DNA from: an uncultured Eubacteriales bacterium | GTDB lineage: Bacteria > Bacillota > Clostridia > Christensenellales > Aristaeellaceae | Direction: 5' to 3' | DNA length: 39,383 nucleotides | Assembly: GCA_900317565.1 (NCBI GenBank) | Contig: ONHI01000008.1 | Location: forward strand, 1 to 39,383 | Shown here: piece after piece, positions 1-8,346 of the stretch | How the letters are laid out: every line of letters starts with the position of its first letter | Position numbering within the stretch: the stretch's first letter is position 1 | The notes under the pieces: model-generated | Database searches by the model: none | What the model saw: the letters and a program-made list of their open reading frames with translations, nothing else | What the model was told of the DNA's origin: nothing | Made by a program: the position numbers and the translations under genes

Positions 1-279
1 TCGCAGGAATCCTGTATGGATTTCAAGAAAATTTGGCGAAATATGGCGGAAATAGACCCGCCAGTGGGCATATTGACGTTTTTCAAACAGGCCCTAGTAC
101 GAAAACAGGATACCATATCCGCCGGCGGCTTGCAACGGCGAACCGAAGACACTTTTCTCTTGCCCTTCCCCGCCCTTTTATGGTAGGATAAAGGGCAAAC
201 GATAGGACGTATACCAGAAGACTGCTCCTGTGACGGACCCGCCGGGCCTCCGGGAGCGCGATAGAATAGAGAGGACGCT
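1..279. other. Upstream non-coding stretch, no gene seen
   Basis: I see no convincing reading frame on either strand that is not antisense to obgE. A TTGACG hexamer at 73-78 followed 16 bases later by TAGTAC (95-100) is a weak promoter candidate for obgE. A short TGGCGG...CCGCCA inverted repeat lies around 45-62. The ribosomal genes rplU and rpmA, which often precede obgE, are not within this stretch and may lie further upstream. Confidence 0.5.
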
Positions 280-1554
280 ATGGCAAATCAATTCATCGAC
301 ACCGCCCGCATCACCGTGAAGTCCGGGGCGGGGGGCAACGGCGCGGTGGCCTTCCACCGGGAGAAATACGTGGCGGCGGGGGGACCCGACGGCGGCGACG
401 GCGGCCGGGGAGGGGACATCGTCGTCCAGGTGGACGACCGGATGTCCACCCTCATGGACTTCCGCTACAAGAGAAAGTACGTGGCGGAGAACGGCGGCAA
501 CGGCGCCGGCAAGCGGTGCACCGGCAAGGACGGCGCGCCCCTGGTCATCAAGGTCCCCCGGGGCACCGTCATCCGGGACGCGGAGACGAAGGAGATCATC
601 CGGGATATGTCCGGGGACGAGCCCTTCGTCCTGTGCCGGGGGGGCAACGGCGGCTGGGGCAACAAGCACTTTGCCACCCCCACCCGGCAGGCCCCCCAGT
701 TCGCCAAGGCGGGGCTGCCCGGCAAGGAGCGGGTGGTCATTCTGGAACTGAAGCTCCTGGCGGACGTGGGCCTGGTGGGCTTCCCCAACGTGGGCAAATC
801 CACGATACTCTCGGTGGTCACCGCGGCGCGGCCCAAGATCGCCAATTACCACTTCACCACCCTCCAGCCGAACCTGGGCATCGTGAAGCACGACGACTAT
901 TCCTTCGTGCTGGCGGACATTCCCGGGCTGGTGGAGGGCGCTTCCGAGGGCGTCGGCCTGGGCCATGCCTTCCTGCGCCACGTGGAGCGCACGCGGATGC
1001 TGCTGCACGTGCTGGACATCGCCGGCAGCGAGGGCCGCGACCCGCTGGAGGACTACGACGCCATCATGAAGGAGCTGGAGGCCTACGGCGACCTGAAGGA
1101 CCGCCCGATGATCGTGGTGGCCAACAAGATGGACCTGCCCGGCGCGGAGGAGAACCTGCAGCGCCTGCGGGAGAAGCTGGCGGGCACGGGCATCGACATC
1201 TATCCCGTCTCCGCCGCCACGCGCCAGAACTTCAAGGCGCTGCTGTACGCCACCGTGGAGCTGCTGGAGACCTGCCCGCCCGCGGAGCCCTTCCTGGAGG
1301 AGGAGCTGGGCGACCTGGAGGCCCTCGGCAGCGGCGAGCCCTTCGCCGTGGAGGCCGAGAACGGCGTCTACTTCGTCTCCGGCCGGGAGATGGACCGCCT
1401 GATGGCGTCCGTGAACTTCGACAACGAGGATTCGCTGAACTGGTTCCACCGCTCGCTGCGCCGCCTGGGCGTGATCGACGCGCTGCGCGAAAGGGGCGCG
1501 AAGGAGGGCGACAGCGTGGTGATCGGCGATATGGAATTCGATTTCGTGGAATGA
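280..1554 (+). CDS. obgE: GTPase Obg (CgtA)
   Basis: Essential ribosome-associated GTPase that acts in 50S assembly and the stress response in the cytoplasm. At 424 aa it has the full three-part family layout. The glycine-rich Obg fold covers about residues 1-158 (GGDGGRGG-type repeats). The G domain has P-loop GFPNVGKST near 167-175, DIPG near 213-216 and NKMD near 282-285. The C-terminal OCT domain covers about 350-424. The ATG at 280 has GAGAGG just upstream. The P-loop is followed by IL where LL is usual, which is conservative. yhbY follows 54 bases downstream and a UvrA-like gene follows that on the same strand. A function in ribosome maturation is shared with YhbY, so cotranscription makes sense. 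Confidence 0.98.
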   Translation: MANQFIDTARITVKSGAGGNGAVAFHREKYVAAGGPDGGDGGRGGDIVVQVDDRMSTLMDFRYKRKYVAENGGNGAGKRCTGKDGAPLVIKVPRGTVIRDAETKEIIRDMSGDEPFVLCRGGNGGWGNKHFATPTRQAPQFAKAGLPGKERVVILELKLLADVGLVGFPNVGKSTILSVVTAARPKIANYHFTTLQPNLGIVKHDDYSFVLADIPGLVEGASEGVGLGHAFLRHVERTRMLLHVLDIAGSEGRDPLEDYDAIMKELEAYGDLKDRPMIVVANKMDLPGAEENLQRLREKLAGTGIDIYPVSAATRQNFKALLYATVELLETCPPAEPFLEEELGDLEALGSGEPFAVEAENGVYFVSGREMDRLMASVNFDNEDSLNWFHRSLRRLGVIDALRERGAKEGDSVVIGDMEFDFVE

Positions 1555-1608
1555 TCGACGGCGCGCCGCCCACATCGCGGCAAGCCCGTTTACAGGAGGA
1601 TATGACAT

Positions 1609-1905
1609 ATGACGACCAAGCAACGCGCGAAGCTGCGCTCCATGTGCAACACCATGGAGCCCGTGCTGCACATCGGCAAGGACGGCATCACCGACAACCT
1701 GGTCAAGCAGTGCTGGGACGCGCTGGAGGCGCGGGAGCTGATCAAGGTGACCGTGCAGCGCAACGCCCCCTTCGACAGCACCCGGGAGGCCTGCAACGCG
1801 CTGTGCGCGCGGGTGCACGCCGAGCCGGTGCAGACCATCGGCAACCGCTTCTGCATCTACCGCCAGGCGCGGGAGGATTCCAAAATCCGCCTGGAGGACC
1901 TTTGA
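1609..1905 (+). CDS. yhbY: YhbY-type CRM-domain RNA-binding protein
   Basis: A 98-aa stand-alone CRM domain protein of the YhbY family, which binds pre-50S ribosomal particles. The protein has the family pattern: an N-terminal basic helix (KQRAKLRSMCNTMEP), then the GxxG-like loop HIGKDGIT, and a C-terminal IGNRFCIYR strand. Length matches the family (about 95-100 aa). The ATG at 1609 is preceded by AGGAGG with 9-base spacing. It sits between obgE and the UvrA-like gene, with only 4 bases to the latter, so the three are probably one transcript. The assignment to ribosome assembly is from family knowledge and from the obgE neighbourhood. Confidence 0.95.
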   Translation: MTTKQRAKLRSMCNTMEPVLHIGKDGITDNLVKQCWDALEARELIKVTVQRNAPFDSTREACNALCARVHAEPVQTIGNRFCIYRQAREDSKIRLEDL

Positions 1906-1909
1906 GGCG

Positions 1910-4321
1910 ATGGACGAACGCCATGCGCCTGAATGCATCCGCGTGCGCGGCGCGCGGGTGCATAATTTAAAGAACATCGACGTGGACGTGCCGCTGAACG
2001 GCATCGTCAGCGTGGCGGGCGTGTCCGGCTCGGGCAAGTCCTCCCTGGCCCTGGGCGTGCTGTACGCCGAGGGCTCCCGGCGTTACCTGGATTCCCTGTC
2101 CACCTACACCCGCCGCCGCATGACCCACGCCGCCAAGGCGGACGTGGACGAGGTGCTGTACGTGCCCGCCGCGCTGGCGCTGCACCAGCGCCCCGGCGTG
2201 CCGGGCATACGCTCCACCTTCGGCACCGGCACCGAGCTGCTGAACAGCCTGCGGCTGATGTACTCCCGGCTGGCGAACCACCGCTGTCCCAACGGGCACA
2301 TGCAGGCCCCCACGCTGGCCGTGGCCGCGGGCAAGGCGTTGACCTGCCCGGTGTGCGGCGAGCGCTTCTACGCCCCCGGCGCGGAGGAGCTGGCCTTCAA
2401 CAGCCAGGGCGCGTGCCGCCGCTGCGGGGGCACGGGCATCATACGCACCGTGGACGAGACCACGCTGGTGCCGGACGAATCGCTGACCATCGACGGTGGC
2501 GCGGTGGCCCCGTGGAACAGCCTGATGTGGTCGCTGATGACCGACGTCTGCCGGGCCATGGGCGTGCGCACCGACGTGCCCTACCGGGACCTGACGGACG
2601 CGGAGAAGGACATCGTGCTCCACGGCCCCGCCGAGAAGAAGCACATCTTCTATCACTCCAAGAACACCAACCAGGCCGGGGAGCTGGATTTCACCTACTT
2701 CAACGCCACCTACACCGTTGAAAACGCGCTGTCCAAGGTCACGGACGAAAAGGGCATGAAACGGGTGGAGAAGTTTTTGAAGGAGGACGTCTGCCCCGAC
2801 TGCGGCGGCACCCGGCTCAGCGAGGCCGCCCGCGCGCCGAAGCTGCGGGGCATATCGCTGGACGAGGCCTGCCGGATGACGCTTTCCGAGCTGTGGGCGT
2901 GGGTGAAGGGCGTGCCCGATTCGCTGCCCGAGCCCATGCGGCCCATGGCGCGCAGCATCTGCGAGGCCTTCGACGTGTCGGCCCGGCGGCTGATGGACCT
3001 GGGGCTGGGCTACCTGGCGCTGGACCGGGCGGCCGCCACGCTGTCCACCGGCGAGCGCCAGCGCATGCAGCTGGCCCGGGCGGTGCGCAACCGGACCACC
3101 GGCGTGCTGTACGTGCTGGACGAGCCCTCCATCGGGCTGCATCCCGCCAACATCGTCGGGCTCACCGGAGTGATGCGCGATCTGGTGGCGGACGGCAATT
3201 CCGTGCTGCTGGTGGACCACGACACCCAGATCCTGCGGGAATCGGACTGGGTGATCGAGATGGGTCCCTCCGCGGGCGCGGACGGCGGCACGGTGATCGC
3301 CCACCGGGACGTGCCCCGGGAGGCGCTGTTTGAGAAGGGCGCGATCCGCATGTCCACAGGTCCGATCCACACCGTGAAGCCGCTGGAGGTCGCTATCCCC
3401 AAGGGGCGGCTGACGGTGGTCACGGGCGTGTCCGGCTCCGGCAAGACCACGATGGTGCTGGAGAGCCTGGTGCCCGGGCTGGAGGCCGCCGTGCAGGGGC
3501 GCAGGCTGCCGGAGCACGTGAAGGCCGTGGAGGCGGAGGGCATCGGACGGGTGAAGCTGATCGACGCCACGCCCATCGGCATCAACGTGCGCTCCACCGT
3601 GGCGACCTACGCCGACGTGCACGACGAGCTGCGCAAGCTGTACGCCCGTTCGCCCGAGGCGAAGGCGGGCGGCTGGAAGGCCGGGGACTTCTCCTACAAC
3701 ACCGGGCGGCTGCGCTGCCCCGTGTGCGACGGCACCGGCGCGATCAGCCTGGACGTGCAGTTCCTGCCGGACGTGGACGTGCCCTGCCCGGAGTGCCGGG
3801 GCTCCCGCTACGCCCGCGCGGCCTACGACATCGCCCACACCAACCGGGCGGGGGAGCGCCTCTCCCTGCCGGAGCTGATGGACATGGACGTGAACCACGC
3901 GCTGGAATTTTGCCGGGACATGAAGACGGTGCATCCCAGGTTACAGGTGCTGCAGAGCCTTGGGCTCGGCTATCTGACGCTGGGGGAGGAGACGCCCAGC
4001 CTGTCCGGCGGCGAGGCCCAGCGGCTGAAGCTGGCCAGCGAGATGGGCCGGCCCCAGCAGGACGCCGTGTTCGTGTTCGACGAGCCCACCATCGGGCTGC
4101 ACCCGCTGGACGTGCAGACGCTGCTGGAGGTGTTCGAGGCGCTGATCGACGGCGGCGCGACGGTGATCGTGATCGAGCACGACCTGGACGTGATCCGCAA
4201 CGCCGACTATGTGATCGACATGGGTCCCGGCGGCGGCGCTTCCGGCGGCAGGATCGTGGCCTGCGGCATCCCCGCGGATATCGCGGCCTGCCCGGAGAGC
4301 GAGACGGGAAGGTTTATATAG
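1910..4321 (+). CDS. Short UvrA-like ABC ATPase (UvrA2-type, no UvrB-binding domain)
   Basis: A 803-aa UvrA-family protein with two ABC ATPase halves. The first half has Walker A GVSGSGKSS (residues 37-45), signature STGERQRMQ near 379 and DEPSIGLHP near 403. The second half has GVSGSGKTT near 505, LSGGEAQR near 698 and DEPTIGLHP near 723. Zinc-type CxxC pairs occur near 125-172 (CPVCG, CRRCGG), 294 (CPDCGG) and 602-627 (CPVCDG, CPECRG). Canonical UvrA has about 940 aa and a UvrB-binding domain of over 100 residues between the first ABC segment and the first zinc module. Here that gap is only about ten residues, so the domain is missing. This fits the UvrA2 class, linked in other bacteria to DNA-damage or DNA-binding drug tolerance rather than core excision repair. 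Start is four bases after yhbY, indicating translational coupling. Confidence 0.93.
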   Translation: MDERHAPECIRVRGARVHNLKNIDVDVPLNGIVSVAGVSGSGKSSLALGVLYAEGSRRYLDSLSTYTRRRMTHAAKADVDEVLYVPAALALHQRPGVPGIRSTFGTGTELLNSLRLMYSRLANHRCPNGHMQAPTLAVAAGKALTCPVCGERFYAPGAEELAFNSQGACRRCGGTGIIRTVDETTLVPDESLTIDGGAVAPWNSLMWSLMTDVCRAMGVRTDVPYRDLTDAEKDIVLHGPAEKKHIFYHSKNTNQAGELDFTYFNATYTVENALSKVTDEKGMKRVEKFLKEDVCPDCGGTRLSEAARAPKLRGISLDEACRMTLSELWAWVKGVPDSLPEPMRPMARSICEAFDVSARRLMDLGLGYLALDRAAATLSTGERQRMQLARAVRNRTTGVLYVLDEPSIGLHPANIVGLTGVMRDLVADGNSVLLVDHDTQILRESDWVIEMGPSAGADGGTVIAHRDVPREALFEKGAIRMSTGPIHTVKPLEVAIPKGRLTVVTGVSGSGKTTMVLESLVPGLEAAVQGRRLPEHVKAVEAEGIGRVKLIDATPIGINVRSTVATYADVHDELRKLYARSPEAKAGGWKAGDFSYNTGRLRCPVCDGTGAISLDVQFLPDVDVPCPECRGSRYARAAYDIAHTNRAGERLSLPELMDMDVNHALEFCRDMKTVHPRLQVLQSLGLGYLTLGEETPSLSGGEAQRLKLASEMGRPQQDAVFVFDEPTIGLHPLDVQTLLEVFEALIDGGATVIVIEHDLDVIRNADYVIDMGPGGGASGGRIVACGIPADIAACPESETGRFI

Positions 4322-4330
4322 TATCATAGT

Positions 4331-4370
4331 GCAAGCGCGCCCCGGGCCGACCGGCCCGGGGCGCGCTTGC
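4331..4370. terminator. Strong convergent hairpin, 18-bp stem
   Basis: An 18-bp perfect GC-rich stem (4331-4348 with 4353-4370) around the loop GACC, nine bases after the stop of the UvrA-like gene and directly before the stop of the opposite-strand gene ending at 4372. There is no long U run, so it may act as a bidirectional barrier or mRNA-stabilising structure rather than a classic terminator. Confidence 0.75.
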
Positions 4371-4371
4371 T

Positions 4372-5100
4372 TCACGGTTCAAACAATTTTCTACCCATCC
4401 GGCGCTGGATCAGCGCGACGCCGATGTGTGCCAGCAGCGCCAGGGAGGCGAAAAGGCTGGCGGGATGGCCCCGGAGCAGGTAGAGCGCCAGCAGCGCCAG
4501 GGCGATGAGCCCGTCCTTCGGGGACACCCGGGCGGCGGCGACGCGGGCGAGCCCCCGGCGCAGGCGCGTTCCCAGCGGCGGCATAGGCGCTTCTGGGGGA
4601 CGGACGTCGCTGTGGCGCAGCAGCTTCATGAGCGCGCGGCTGTCCAGCACCGCCACGGCGGGCGCACGCAGCTCCCCGGCGAACAGCCTGGCCCGGGGCT
4701 CGCAGGGACAGGTGGCGGCGATCACCAGCCGCGCCGCGTCCCGGTTGGCCTTCCAGGCGTTCAGCACGTCCCCGGAAGACAGCGAGGCCTCCGGATGCTT
4801 GAGCACCGGCGCGAGCCGGAAGGCTTCTCCCGGCCAGCGGGCCCGGATCAGCGGCTCCAGCCGCGCCGCCGCGGCGGCCTCGTCCATGCCCGCGAGCCAC
4901 GGGAGCGCTTCCCGGGCCCGGGCGAGGCTTCCGCGCTGGCGGTCGGGCAGCAGACCCAGCGCCCGCCGCGCCAGCAGACAGGCCGCGAAGGCCGCCAGGC
5001 ACGCCAGCGGGATGCTGCCCCAGGCGTTCAGGAAGAACAGGTAGCCGCCCGCTGTCCCCAGCGCCGCCAGCACCCAGCGGTCGATGCGCTTTCCCATCAT
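4372..5100 (-). CDS. Membrane protein with a possible degenerate Mrr-like domain
   Basis: A 242-aa protein I do not recognise with certainty. Two N-terminal membrane segments (about 9-28 and 30-48) and two C-terminal ones (about 195-212 and 215-232) flank a soluble middle. The segment near 125-165 (RLVIAATCPCEPRARLF, then a VAVLDSRALMKLL strand-helix) resembles the later part of Mrr-type PD-(D/E)XK domains. I do not see the catalytic QxK motif, so a nuclease role is doubtful. Two tandem ATG codons (5100 and 5097) follow GGGAGG, which itself lies in the arm of the 57-bp palindrome at 5102-5158. Because the ribosome binding site is inside the palindrome, translation could be controlled by its folding. 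The gene is alone, between a convergent hairpin and the palindrome. Confidence 0.7.
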   Translation of the reverse strand: MMGKRIDRWVLAALGTAGGYLFFLNAWGSIPLACLAAFAACLLARRALGLLPDRQRGSLARAREALPWLAGMDEAAAAARLEPLIRARWPGEAFRLAPVLKHPEASLSSGDVLNAWKANRDAARLVIAATCPCEPRARLFAGELRAPAVAVLDSRALMKLLRHSDVRPPEAPMPPLGTRLRRGLARVAAARVSPKDGLIALALLALYLLRGHPASLFASLALLAHIGVALIQRRMGRKLFEP

Positions 5101-5101
5101 A

Positions 5102-5158
5102 AACCCCTCCCGGCCATGTCAATACTGATTATCAGTATTGACATGGCCGGGAGGGGTT
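5102..5158. repeat. 57-bp perfect palindrome over a ribosome binding site
   Basis: Two 28-bp arms (5102-5129 and 5131-5158) are exact reverse complements around a single T at 5130. On the minus strand the distal arm supplies GGGAGGGG, the ribosome binding site of the gene starting at 5100, and a TGATAAT that could serve as a -10 at the centre. Each arm also contains TTGACA. A cruciform, an operator, an RNA hairpin masking the start, or an assembly fold-back are all possible. Confidence 0.9.
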
Positions 5159-5185
5159 AAACAAAAATACATCATCGTATTTGGC

Positions 5186-5215
5186 CGCGCGGACGCCATA
5201 CATGGCGTCCGCGCG
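5186..5215 (-). terminator. Terminator of the penicillin-binding protein gene
   Basis: A 13-bp perfect GC-rich stem (5186-5198 with 5203-5215, loop TACA) lies downstream of the stop at 5279, beyond a heptamer array. Further along the minus strand a second weak hairpin, AAATAC/GTATTT (about 5167-5184), runs into TTTTGTTT. The two together look like a two-stage stop. Confidence 0.65.
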
Positions 5216-5229
5216 CTTTGCTGTCCCCC

Positions 5230-5278
5230 TAATGCCTAATGCCTAATGCCTAATGCCTATTGCCTAATGCCTATTGCC
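5230..5278 (-). repeat. Heptamer tandem array directly after a stop codon (7 x 7 bp)
   Basis: Seven units of a 7-bp repeat, TAATGCC on the plus strand with two TATTGCC variants, abut the TGA of the penicillin-binding protein gene with no gap. Read on that gene's strand it begins GGCAATAGGCATTAGGCA, identical to the start of the array after rplI at 31148, and in the same orientation relative to the gene. Confidence 0.95.
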
Positions 5279-7672
5279 TCATCGTCCCAGCGTGCACCTG
5301 CCCAGACTCGTGGAGCTCTCGTTGGTGGACGCGCCGGTGAAGTACTTGGTCACGTCGTCCAGCGACTTGGCGTTGCGCAGCGGGTGTCCCTGGGGGATGA
5401 ATATCATGCCGAACACGCGGGTGTTGTGGCAGTTCTCGGAGGCGACCTCGTGGCTGTAGGCGCAGATGGTCACGGCGCGGTGCATGTTGCAGTACACCGT
5501 GGGCTCCGTGCCCACCAGGTAATAGTCGGTGTTGGTGCCGTAGTTGTTCACATCGTTGCGGCAGGCGGAGGTGGGCAGCATGCCGGACACCGCGCACACG
5601 GTGGCGGCGGTCAGGCCGTAGTCCGCGGGGGTGCCGTTGATGATGGCGCGGTCGGTGGTGCAGCCGGTCAGCGCGTGGACCTGGGTCATGATCTCGGCCC
5701 ACAGCGGCGCGGCGTAGCTGCCGCCGGTGGCGTCGCTGGTCAACGGCTTGTAGTTGTCAGAGCCGATCCACACGGCCGCGGAGTAATAGCCCGTCATGCC
5801 CGCGAAGGTCACGCCGATGTTGTTGGTGTTCGTGCCGGTCTTGCCCGCCACGGTCAGCCCGCCGAAGTTGGCCCGGGAGCCGGTGCCCTCCGGCCCGACG
5901 CAGCCCTTGAGCACGTCCACCAGCATGTAGGCGGTGGAGGGCTTGAAGGCCTGCCAGGTCTCCTGCACCTCGCGCACGTCGATGTACACCGTGCCGTCGG
6001 GGTTCAAAATCTGGGTGAAGGCATAGGATTCCTGATAGACGCCCCGGTTGGCGATGGCGCCGAAGCCGGTGGCCAGCTCGATCACGGAAAGGCCCGAGGA
6101 GCCCAGCGCCAGGCCGGAGCCGTTGGCCAGTATGTGGTTCGGACTGACACCCACCTTCAGAAGGTAGGTGACGGCGTTCTCGATGCCCACGTAGTCCATC
6201 AGCACGTGGGCCGTGGAGGTGTTGTGGGACTGGTTGATGGCGTGGCGCATGGATTCCACGCCGTTGAAGCTGCCGCCGCTGAAGTTGTTGGGATAGCCCG
6301 TCTCGCTGACCCAGCCCTTGATGGGGATGGGCAGGTTCAGCACCGGCGTGCCGGGGGAATAGCCCATGTCAAAGGCCGGGCCGTACACCGCCAGCGGCTT
6401 GATGGAGGAGCCCACGGGCATGTCGTTCTGGTAGGCGCGGTTCAGCTGCTTGCGCTGCACCGGCTCGTTGCGCCCGCCCACGATGGCCACCAGCTCGCCG
6501 GTGTGCCAGTCCATCACCGCCGCGGCGCACTGGGGCTGCACGACGGTCAGGTATTCGCCGCCGCCCAGCGAGGCCTGGGTGGCGCTGTCGTTGGAATAGC
6601 GCATCTGGGGATACTGGGTCCAGTTGGTGATGGCGTCCTGAACCGCCTTCTGCACGTCGGGCTTCAGGCTGGTGAACACCTTGTAGCCGCCGTTGCGCAG
6701 CTTGGTCTCCATCTGGCTGCGGTTGTAGGAGGTATCCTCCAGGCCCTCGACCCGCAGCATCTTGGTCACCACGTCGTATATGGAATATTCCACATAGTAG
6801 GCGTTGTCGTACATGTTGTCGCTGGCGGCGGTGGAGCTCTCGATCACGTGAAGGTCCTCCGCGTAGGCCGCGTTGTATTCCTCCTCGGTGATCAGCCGGT
6901 GGTCCAGCATCTCGTCCAGCACGTAATTGGCGCGGTTGTCGGTCATCTCCGGCGTATTGCGGATGTAATAATTCGCCCGGGGGTTGTAGCGGTAGGGGTT
7001 GCGGATCAGGCCCGCCAGCGTGGCGCACTCCCGCAGGGTCAGGTCGTTCAGCTCCTTGCCGAAGTAATCCTGGGCGGCGATCTTCACGCCGTAGCTGCTG
7101 CCGCCCATGTAGATCACGTTCAGGTAGGCCTCCAGGATCTCCTCCTTGCTCAGGTTCTTCTCCAGCTCCAGGGCCAGGTAGGCCTCCTGCATCTTGCGCT
7201 TGTAGTTCTGGTCGCTGTTGAGCAGCGTCAGCTTCACCAGCTGGTCCGTGATGGTGGACGCGCCCTGGGTCGCGCCGCCCATGATGTTGTTCACCAGCGC
7301 GCCGACGATGCGCTTCAGGTCCACGCCGTGGTGCTCGTAGAAGCGGGAATCCTCGATGGCGATGACCGCGTTGATCAGCTGCTGGGGAATGTCCTCGATC
7401 TCCACGTAGATGCGGTTCTCGGAGCCCTTGAACTCCATGATCAGGTTGCCGCTGGAATCGTAGATGAAGCTGGTCTGGCTCTGGGCGCCAATGGCGGCCA
7501 GGTCCAGGTCCGGGGCGGTGTCCACCCAGCCCTTGGCGATGCCCGCCACCAGACCCGCGCCGGTGATGCCGATCAGCAGCACCACGAAGAACAGCATCTT
7601 CACGGTCATCAGTATGACAGAGAACAGGAAGTTCCGATCCGATTCCCTGGGCTTGAATATCGCGTATTTCAA
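5279..7672 (-). CDS. Class A penicillin-binding protein (PBP1A-like)
   Basis: Bifunctional peptidoglycan synthase of 797 aa, anchored in the membrane and acting outside the cell. A short cytoplasmic tail is followed by a membrane segment at about 17-45. The GT51 glycosyltransferase domain carries EDSRFYEHHG (catalytic Glu 107) and a TQGASTITDQL stretch. The transpeptidase domain has SSIK near 423 (active Ser), SHN near 482 and KTGT near 609, so all three penicillin-binding motifs are present. The start is a TTG at 7672, chosen because GGGAGG lies 9 bases upstream and no in-frame ATG is nearby. The C-terminus lacks a PASTA or fibronectin domain; a few cysteines occur in the last 120 residues. 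It is transcribed alone from an extended -10 promoter at 7763. Confidence 0.96.
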   Translation of the reverse strand: MKYAIFKPRESDRNFLFSVILMTVKMLFFVVLLIGITGAGLVAGIAKGWVDTAPDLDLAAIGAQSQTSFIYDSSGNLIMEFKGSENRIYVEIEDIPQQLINAVIAIEDSRFYEHHGVDLKRIVGALVNNIMGGATQGASTITDQLVKLTLLNSDQNYKRKMQEAYLALELEKNLSKEEILEAYLNVIYMGGSSYGVKIAAQDYFGKELNDLTLRECATLAGLIRNPYRYNPRANYYIRNTPEMTDNRANYVLDEMLDHRLITEEEYNAAYAEDLHVIESSTAASDNMYDNAYYVEYSIYDVVTKMLRVEGLEDTSYNRSQMETKLRNGGYKVFTSLKPDVQKAVQDAITNWTQYPQMRYSNDSATQASLGGGEYLTVVQPQCAAAVMDWHTGELVAIVGGRNEPVQRKQLNRAYQNDMPVGSSIKPLAVYGPAFDMGYSPGTPVLNLPIPIKGWVSETGYPNNFSGGSFNGVESMRHAINQSHNTSTAHVLMDYVGIENAVTYLLKVGVSPNHILANGSGLALGSSGLSVIELATGFGAIANRGVYQESYAFTQILNPDGTVYIDVREVQETWQAFKPSTAYMLVDVLKGCVGPEGTGSRANFGGLTVAGKTGTNTNNIGVTFAGMTGYYSAAVWIGSDNYKPLTSDATGGSYAAPLWAEIMTQVHALTGCTTDRAIINGTPADYGLTAATVCAVSGMLPTSACRNDVNNYGTNTDYYLVGTEPTVYCNMHRAVTICAYSHEVASENCHNTRVFGMIFIPQGHPLRNAKSLDDVTKYFTGASTNESSTSLGRCTLGR

Positions 7673-7762
7673 TGATATATCCTCCCGGCAGGTGTGCCGT
7701 GCGTGTGCTTTGCCTGTTTATTGGACGTACCGGAGCCGGAAATTGCTCCAAATCCAGCTTAT

Positions 7763-7771
7763 ATTATAGCA
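7763..7771 (-). promoter_or_regulatory. Extended -10 promoter of the penicillin-binding protein gene
   Basis: On the minus strand TGCTATAAT reads as an extended -10, about 90 bases before the TTG start at 7672. No good -35 lies 16-18 bases upstream, as expected when a TGn extension is present. Confidence 0.65.
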
Positions 7772-7842
7772 CATCTTTGCCGGACACGCACGCTTTTTAT
7801 ATGTTATTTCGGTGAACAATAGCGGGCGCGGCGGCATAAAAG

Positions 7843-7882
7843 CCGCAGGGCCCTCGCTCCGGGCGGAGCGAAGACCCTGCGG
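7843..7882 (-). terminator. Terminator hairpin after the small membrane protein gene
   Basis: Stem of about 18 bp (CCGCAGGG...CCCTGCGG ends, one G-U pair) with a GCCC loop on the minus strand, followed by CTTTTATG. It lies 20 bases after the stop at 7903. Confidence 0.75.
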
Positions 7883-7902
7883 ACGATCATTCCCGGTTCG
7901 CA

Positions 7903-8169
7903 TCAGCGGCGCTTCATGATGCCGTTCATCTTGCAGATCTTGTTGTAGGTCAGGCCGTGCATGATCAGGTTCATGCCGATCAGCAGGCCGATGAAGGCGA
8001 AGAAGCCCACCACGGCCACCAGCAGCGAGGTGTTGGATACGGTGGACAGCGAGGTGACCGCCATGGTCAGCGTGGTCTTGTACTCCACGACCGCGTTGCC
8101 GAGGATCGCGCCGACGCCGGTGAAACAGAAGAAGGTGATTATGCCAAGAAGTATGCAGATGACACCCAT
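7903..8169 (-). CDS. Small two-helix membrane protein
   Basis: An 88-aa hydrophobic protein with membrane segments at about 1-25 and 47-72 separated by a polar stretch (EYKTTLTMAVTSLSTV), and a basic end (KICKMNGIMKRR). The ATG at 8169 is preceded by AAGGAG with good spacing, and a clear terminator follows, so it is a genuine single-gene unit. I recognise no family and see no catalytic motif. A structural or regulatory membrane role is possible but not shown. Confidence 0.75.
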   Translation of the reverse strand: MGVICILLGIITFFCFTGVGAILGNAVVEYKTTLTMAVTSLSTVSNTSLLVAVVGFFAFIGLLIGMNLIMHGLTYNKICKMNGIMKRR

Positions 8170-8297
8170 AATGATTCTCCTTATATCGCTGTAATGATTG
8201 TCGTAGGGCCATTATAGCGGCTGGGGGAGGGGGTGTCAAGGGAAGGTGCAGAAATGTCGAAATATCGCGCGAATCAGGCCGAAAAGGGGATGGTAGA

Positions 8298-8340
8298 TGT
8301 TTCTTTCATGATGGCGCTATGCGTCATCATGAAAGAAACA
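8298..8340. repeat. 43-bp near-perfect palindrome downstream of ogt
   Basis: Arms 8298-8313 and 8325-8340 are 16-bp perfect complements. The inner bases GCGC/GCGT extend the stem to 20 bp with one G-U pair and leave a TAT loop. It begins six bases beyond the ogt stop on the minus strand. There is no T run, so it is not a textbook terminator. Confidence 0.85.
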
Positions 8341-8346
8341 AAGGAT

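Noticed and set aside
178..2037. Long open frame antisense to obgE and yhbY
   Set aside because: It is a GC-rich shadow of two certain genes, with no ribosome binding site and low-complexity composition.
5246..7675. 809-codon open frame antisense to the penicillin-binding protein gene
   Set aside because: Shadow frame; the minus strand has all catalytic motifs and a ribosome binding site.
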